A model generated the notes under the pieces. That model did no database searches and was not told the origin of the DNA. It was given only the letters and a program-made list of their open reading frames with translations. From an uncultured Eubacteriales bacterium (GTDB lineage: Bacteria; Bacillota; Clostridia; Lachnospirales; Lachnospiraceae): DNA of 64,000 nucleotides. The position numbers and the translations under genes were made by a program. How positions within the stretch are numbered: the stretch's first letter is position 1; the number at the start of each line of letters is the position of its first letter. Shown in pieces: positions 60,195-64,000 of this stretch. The stretch covers positions 1 through 64,000 of the forward strand of contig OMVU01000004.1 of the NCBI GenBank assembly GCA_900314565.1, read 5' to 3'.

Positions 60195-61583
60195 TCAGGT
60201 GTCCTGCTCGGCAGTAAAAGCGGAAAGAAGCCCCAGCCGGTTGCGGCAGCTGGTCTTCTGGAGAAGATTGTGAATATGGTATTTCACAGTGCCCTCGGAG
60301 ATCGATAATTCTTCCGCGATCTCCTTATTGGTCTTTTCTTCCAAAAGGAATCGAAGCACTTCCCGCTCTCTGGCAGAAAGATCATGCCGCGCTGAAAAGC
60401 GATTGAAGATCTCCTGTTCGCTTCTTGGCGGTTTTACCTCCGGCTGGTATATATACAGATAAACACGGAAGAATAGAAGGACCGCCGCCATGTACAGTAT
60501 CGCAGTAAGACCGACAAAGATCACAAAATGTCCGGACATCGCAAGGCACAGCGCCTCTCCTGCCGCGTCGCCGATCCGTCCGATGAGCAGTCCGAAGCCG
60601 CAGAGCGGAATCAGCCCTTTCCCCCGGGCAATGTCGGAAAAGAGTATTATCCGGTAGATCGTATAGAAACCGAAGGTAAAATAGCTGAGCACCCAGAAGA
60701 TCATCATGGAGACCGGCTCCCCTCTGATTGCCATCATGAGGAACGGGATCACCAGCACGGCCACCGCGCAGATGGCACCGTACCGCCTGTTCCTGTCATT
60801 CACAAATCCGGCGATCAGAAGCCCCGCCGCATAGAAGAGGCGGGAAAATTCCACGCTGATTCCTTTTTCCACATCTTCGGACGGAAAGCCGAAGCCGCAG
60901 CTGTTCACGATGCTGAACACCAGGACGAGCGCACCTGCCAGGAGCAGGAACTTCCGGAATTCCGTTTCCTTTGAGATTTGTATTCCCTCTGAAAACCCCT
61001 TTTCCGTCACTTCCTCTGTTTCTGCATCCGACTGCCCCTGCCCTATCCGGAGAAGGAAAAAGGCAATAGCCGTCAGGGCGAGACAGATGATCAGGATCCA
61101 TACGGAATGGTACAATGCTCCTCCGAAGAGGGCGGAGAGAGCCCACGAGACAACGATCGAAGCACTGTATCCGGCTCCCAGCGTCATGGCGGAACAGGCT
61201 GCGCTTACATCAGTCGTAAGACGGTACAGGTAATACCCCGCGATCCAGCCGCAGAAAAGGTTCATTACGGAGCCAAAGGCCGCTGCCTGTATAAAGGTAC
61301 CTGCAAGAACAGCAGGAACAAGACAGAGCATATGAAGGATCAGCGCCGCATATACAGATACCCTCGCCAGATCCTCACGCCGCCGGATCAACAGGGAAAA
61401 CAGCCCGATACCGGCAGCCTGAAAGAGATACCCTATGATCAGTGTAACGACTTCGGAGATCGGGGCTTTCACCAACCCCATAATATGATATGTCCATGCA
61501 AGATACGCCGTCGAAGTCAGCAGGAAGCAGATACCGATGACACCTGCGCCGGGCAGATGTATTTTTTGTTCCATTGCTTTCAT
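60195..61583 (-). CDS. Membrane-bound LuxR-type regulator with about 12 helices
   Basis: 462 residues. Residues 1-380 form about 12 hydrophobic helices, resembling an MFS-like transporter fold. The last ~65 residues are a LuxR-type HTH: LSAREREVLRFLLEEKTNKEIAEEL and SISEGTVKYHIHNLLQKT. Such proteins sense a ligand in the membrane and bind DNA from there. ATG 61583 has GGAGATTTTTT before it. It is upstream of the surface-protein gene on the same strand, with the 44-bp palindrome between them as a possible site. A family A repeat begins 13 nt before its start codon, within its leader. Confidence 0.87.
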   Translation of the reverse strand: MKAMEQKIHLPGAGVIGICFLLTSTAYLAWTYHIMGLVKAPISEVVTLIIGYLFQAAGIGLFSLLIRRREDLARVSVYAALILHMLCLVPAVLAGTFIQAAAFGSVMNLFCGWIAGYYLYRLTTDVSAACSAMTLGAGYSASIVVSWALSALFGGALYHSVWILIICLALTAIAFFLLRIGQGQSDAETEEVTEKGFSEGIQISKETEFRKFLLLAGALVLVFSIVNSCGFGFPSEDVEKGISVEFSRLFYAAGLLIAGFVNDRNRRYGAICAVAVLVIPFLMMAIRGEPVSMMIFWVLSYFTFGFYTIYRIILFSDIARGKGLIPLCGFGLLIGRIGDAAGEALCLAMSGHFVIFVGLTAILYMAAVLLFFRVYLYIYQPEVKPPRSEQEIFNRFSARHDLSAREREVLRFLLEEKTNKEIAEELSISEGTVKYHIHNLLQKTSCRNRLGLLSAFTAEQDT

Positions 61584-61595
61584 AAAAAATCTCCA

Positions 61596-61707
61596 CAGGC
61601 AATTGCGAAAGTCTGTGCTTCATGGAAATTGTATGAACATTCAAACGGCTTCCGCGCCAATGAATGTTCACACAATTCCATTTCGCACAGAGTTTCGCAA
61701 GAGCCTG
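61596..61707. repeat. Dispersed palindromic repeat, family A, intact copy
   Basis: CAGGCAATTGCGAAAGTCTG at the left and GTTTCGCAAGAGCCTG at the right are ends of a ~37-nt imperfect inverted repeat with a ~40-nt centre. It lies between the response-regulator stop and the luxR-type start and would be transcribed into the latter's leader. Confidence 0.82.
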
Positions 61708-61783
61708 AAACTCTCCATCCAGTAAGGAGTTCCGATTTGCGCATTCATCACAGACTTATATCACAAAGATACTGTGTCAGAGA

Positions 61784-62473
61784 TCAGACCTTAAAGCGGT
61801 ATCCCACTCCCCAGATCGTCTCGATATACTGCGGTTTTGACGTATCGAACTCTATCTTTTCACGTATTTTCTTGATGTGTACCGTGACCGTCGCGATATC
61901 TCCAATCGACTCCATATTCCAGATCTGACGGAAAAGCTCATCCTTGGAATAGACGTGATTCGGATTCTCCGCGAGGAACGTCAGGAGATCGAATTCCTTG
62001 GTCGTGAACTGCGTTTCCTCGCCGTTGACCCAGACACGCCTTGCCGTCTTGTCAATTTTCAGACCGCGGATCTTGACGACGTCGTTCTTGTGCAGATTCG
62101 TCCCGATCAGCCTGTCGTATCTGGACAGATGCGCCTTCACACGCGCGACCAGCTCGCTCGGAGAAAACGGCTTCGTGATGTAATCGTCTGCACCAAGCCC
62201 GAGCCCGCGGATCTTATCAATATCGTCCTTCTTTGCGCTGACCATGAGGATCGGTGTGTCCCTGGCCTCGCGGATCTCACGGCAGATCTCGAAACCGTCC
62301 ATCCCGGGCAGCATCAGATCCAGTATGTAGAGGTCATAGTCCTTGGTGAGCGCCTGTGTAAGACCCTTGCTCCCGTCTGTCTCTATATCGACCTCAAAGC
62401 CCGAGAGCTCCAGATAGTCCTTCTCCAGGCTCGCGATGGACTCTTCGTCTTCTATAATTAAAATTCTGCTCAT
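61784..62473 (-). CDS. OmpR-family response regulator
   Basis: 229 residues. Receiver domain: ILIIEDEESIASL (Asp pair), phospho-Asp in LYILDLMLPGMDGFEI near 55, and conserved Lys in MVSAKKDDID. C-terminal winged helix: FTTKEFDLLTFLAENPNHVYSK and VTVHIKKIREKIE. It is coupled to the histidine kinase gene by a 4-bp overlap. The genes it controls are unknown; the hairpin array upstream of the kinase or the neighbouring surface genes are candidates. Confidence 0.95.
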   Translation of the reverse strand: MSRILIIEDEESIASLEKDYLELSGFEVDIETDGSKGLTQALTKDYDLYILDLMLPGMDGFEICREIREARDTPILMVSAKKDDIDKIRGLGLGADDYITKPFSPSELVARVKAHLSRYDRLIGTNLHKNDVVKIRGLKIDKTARRVWVNGEETQFTTKEFDLLTFLAENPNHVYSKDELFRQIWNMESIGDIATVTVHIKKIREKIEFDTSKPQYIETIWGVGYRFKV

Positions 62474-63585
62474 TTGCTGCCCTCCTGATACTTTCTAAGA
62501 GAAAAATACATTGTCGTGCCCTCTCCCTCACGGCTCTCCGCCCAGACACGGCCGCCATGGTCTTCCATGATCTTCTTGACGATGGAAAGTCCGATTCCGG
62601 AACCGCCCGTCCCTGAATTTCTGGAAGAGTCCGCCCTGTAGAAACGGTCAAATATATTTCCGATATCCTTTGCTGAGATTCCCTTTCCGTTGTCGCGGAT
62701 CGATGTCTCGATCTCATCCCCGGCATCGCGGACCTTCATGTGGATCGTCTTTATGTCTTTATCCATATATTTCACGGAATTCCCGATAATATTGTTCAGG
62801 ACCCGGCGGATCTGCTCAACGTCTGCGATCACGAGGACATCGGAAGCCACGTCATTTTCATACGAGAACGCTACGTTCTTCGCGGCAAGTTCGACCAGAA
62901 GATCCTCCGACGCATCACCGAAAAATTCCCGCACATTGACTTTGCTGAACGTATAAGGGATCCGGTTCGTGTTGATTTTGGAGTAGAAGGTCAGCTCATT
63001 GATCAGCCCGTCCATCTCGATGGATTTATTATAAATCGTCCGGATGTACCGGTCCATCTTCTCGGGCGTGTCCGCGACTCCGTCCATGATTCCCTCGACG
63101 TAACCCTTGACTGCCGTGATCGGCGTTTTCAGGTCATGGGAAATGTTCGAAATCAGCTCCCTGTTCTGCCGGTCGACCTCAAGCTTCTCCTCGTTGGCCT
63201 GCAGCAGCTGCTTGCGCATGTCCTCAAAGTCCTCGCAGAGCTCCCGCACTTCCTTCGCGCCCTCCGCCTTCAGCTCGAACTCAAGGTTACCGTCCCGGAT
63301 GTTGCGCGTCGCGTCCTTCAGATGATAAATCGGTCCGCTGATCCCGTTGTAGAGCCAGAGGCTCAGAACGATCGCGGTGATCGAGAGCACGATCAGCATG
63401 CTGACGATCGTATCTAAGATCAGACCCTTTATCTGCGGGCTCAGGTCCGTGATGTCGATCCCGTATTCCGCCTTCAGACGCCTGCCCTGGAAGAGCAGAA
63501 CGCCCGCTCCGATGATCAGCAGGAGCACGATCGGAACAAGTACGATGATGAAAAATGAAAGAAATATCCTGTTTTTCAGCTTCAT
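62470..63585 (-). CDS. Sensor histidine kinase
   Basis: 371 residues. Two membrane helices (about 8-30 and 58-78) flank a short outer loop. A HAMP linker, the dimerisation box ELISNISHDLKTPITAVKGY with the phospho-His near 152, and the ATPase domain (NIIGNSVKYM, SIRDNGKGIS, GTGGSGIGLSIVKKI) follow. The small outer loop of about 27 residues suggests intramembrane or membrane-stress sensing. It partners the response regulator by 4-bp overlap. It starts ATG 63585 after a GGGAGGTATT site. Confidence 0.95.
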   Translation of the reverse strand: MKLKNRIFLSFFIIVLVPIVLLLIIGAGVLLFQGRRLKAEYGIDITDLSPQIKGLILDTIVSMLIVLSITAIVLSLWLYNGISGPIYHLKDATRNIRDGNLEFELKAEGAKEVRELCEDFEDMRKQLLQANEEKLEVDRQNRELISNISHDLKTPITAVKGYVEGIMDGVADTPEKMDRYIRTIYNKSIEMDGLINELTFYSKINTNRIPYTFSKVNVREFFGDASEDLLVELAAKNVAFSYENDVASDVLVIADVEQIRRVLNNIIGNSVKYMDKDIKTIHMKVRDAGDEIETSIRDNGKGISAKDIGNIFDRFYRADSSRNSGTGGSGIGLSIVKKIMEDHGGRVWAESREGEGTTMYFSLRKYQEGSK

Positions 63586-63660
63586 AATACCTCCCGCAAA
63601 AATGTGTGTGCGCCTGTTGTATCGGCCTTTGGCCGCTTCCCGAACCCTGTAACAGAACTG

Positions 63661-63912
63661 CGGCTTGCTCCGCAGGCCTTTTATCGGAAGATGCTTCGCA
63701 ACTTCCGATAATATATATTATAGGAACTGCTGGCGCGGTTCCTATAATCGAACTACGGCTTGCTCCGCAAGCCTTTTATCGGAAGATGCTGCGCAACTTC
63801 CGATAATATATATTATAGGAACTGCTGCGCGGTTCCTATAATCGAACTACGGCTTGCTCCGCAAGCCTTTTATCGGAAGATGCTGCGCAACTTCCGATAA
63901 TATATATTATAA
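63661..63912. repeat. Tandem array of a ~95-bp unit with three hairpins per unit
   Basis: Two full copies (63661-63755, 63756-63849) and one partial copy (63850-63912). Each unit holds GGCTTGC/GCAAGCC, TTATCGGAAG/CTTCCGATAA and TATAGGAAC/GTTCCTATA hairpins. The copies are nearly identical, so the duplication is recent or kept uniform. It is 76 nt upstream of the histidine kinase start. A diverged single second-hairpin sequence occurs at 38519-38552. The rest of the window to 64000 shows no gene. Confidence 0.85.
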
Positions 63913-64000
63913 TTATACCGGCCTGCAAAGCAAGCCGGTACAAATATAAAAACTTACATATCTAAATTATAGAATACAGCTGCTGATATTGCCCCGTGCA

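Noticed and set aside
63661-63912. CRISPR array
   Set aside because: The units are ~95 bp and continuous with no unique spacers, and no cas genes are near.

Overview
The window reads as a chromosomal segment of an anaerobic Gram-positive Firmicute, most likely a Clostridia/Lachnospiraceae member. This is inferred from the strong GGAGG-type ribosome binding sites, the gene order guanylate-kinase-like / holB / ricT / trmN6-like / rsmI, a sortase-anchored surface protein, an MdxEFG-type maltodextrin importer without its own ATPase, and TupA-like and Stealth-type glycopolymer genes. No species can be named from the sequence alone. Almost every gene lies on the minus strand. The only clear plus-strand genes are recQ, a cytidylate-kinase-like gene and purC.

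Region 1 (about 1-24.9 kb) is one long minus-strand surface-glycopolymer locus, visibly more AT-rich over most of its length than the rest of the window. Transcription runs from a PglF-like dehydratase, a PglE-like aminotransferase and a PglC-like initiating sugar transferase. It passes through an acyl-carrier module (hexapeptide acetyltransferase, ACP, metallo-beta-lactamase-fold hydrolase, SDR reductase, AMP-forming ligase, PglD/NeuD-like acyltransferase). It then reaches two Stealth phosphotransferases, an EpsG-like polymerase, a flippase, several ATP-grasp enzymes, a TagF-like glycerophosphotransferase, an NhaC-type antiporter, a GpsA-TagD fusion and two membrane acyltransferases. It ends at a terminator at 28-49. 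The gene set suggests a glycan started on a bacillosamine-like sugar, joined or decorated through phosphodiester (glycerol-phosphate and sugar-phosphate) links, and carrying acyl groups.

The main discovery is that four genes in this locus each carry an 8-9 base poly-G tract on the coding strand, always followed by TAC: 1007-1014, 8511-8519, 9748-9756 and 20160-20168. Two genes are in frame across the tract. The other two are out of frame, and a change in G number restores a full-length, family-typical protein. This is the signature of slipped-strand phase variation: a surface polymer whose acyl and sugar decorations can be switched. Two further genes in the locus are broken by single in-frame stops: TAG at a usually Trp codon of the GpsA nucleotide-binding loop, and TGA in an ATP-grasp gene.

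Region 2 (25-31.6 kb) holds decayed genes (an ABC permease remnant and a DUF4143-type ATPase pseudogene), a tRNA-Gln with promoter and terminator, nicotinate phosphoribosyltransferase, a PPK2-family kinase with a repetitive acidic tail, and an exported propeller-like protein. Region 3 (31.6-45 kb) is housekeeping: recQ, a cytidylate-kinase-like gene, rsmI, trmN6-like, ricT, holB, a guanylate-kinase-like gene, tex, and a TetM-like GTPase fused to a YacP/Rae1-type NYN nuclease domain. Region 4 (45-52 kb) is a maltodextrin operon: LacI regulator, binding protein, two permeases and a GH13 lipoprotein. Region 5 (52-64 kb) holds purC, an Orn/Lys/Arg-decarboxylase-family enzyme, a GT2 glycosyltransferase, an 1187-residue sortase-anchored protein, a membrane LuxR-type regulator with a perfect 44-bp palindrome between it and the surface gene, and a two-component system preceded by a tandem array of hairpins. 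Several families of dispersed palindromic repeats are scattered through the higher-GC half.
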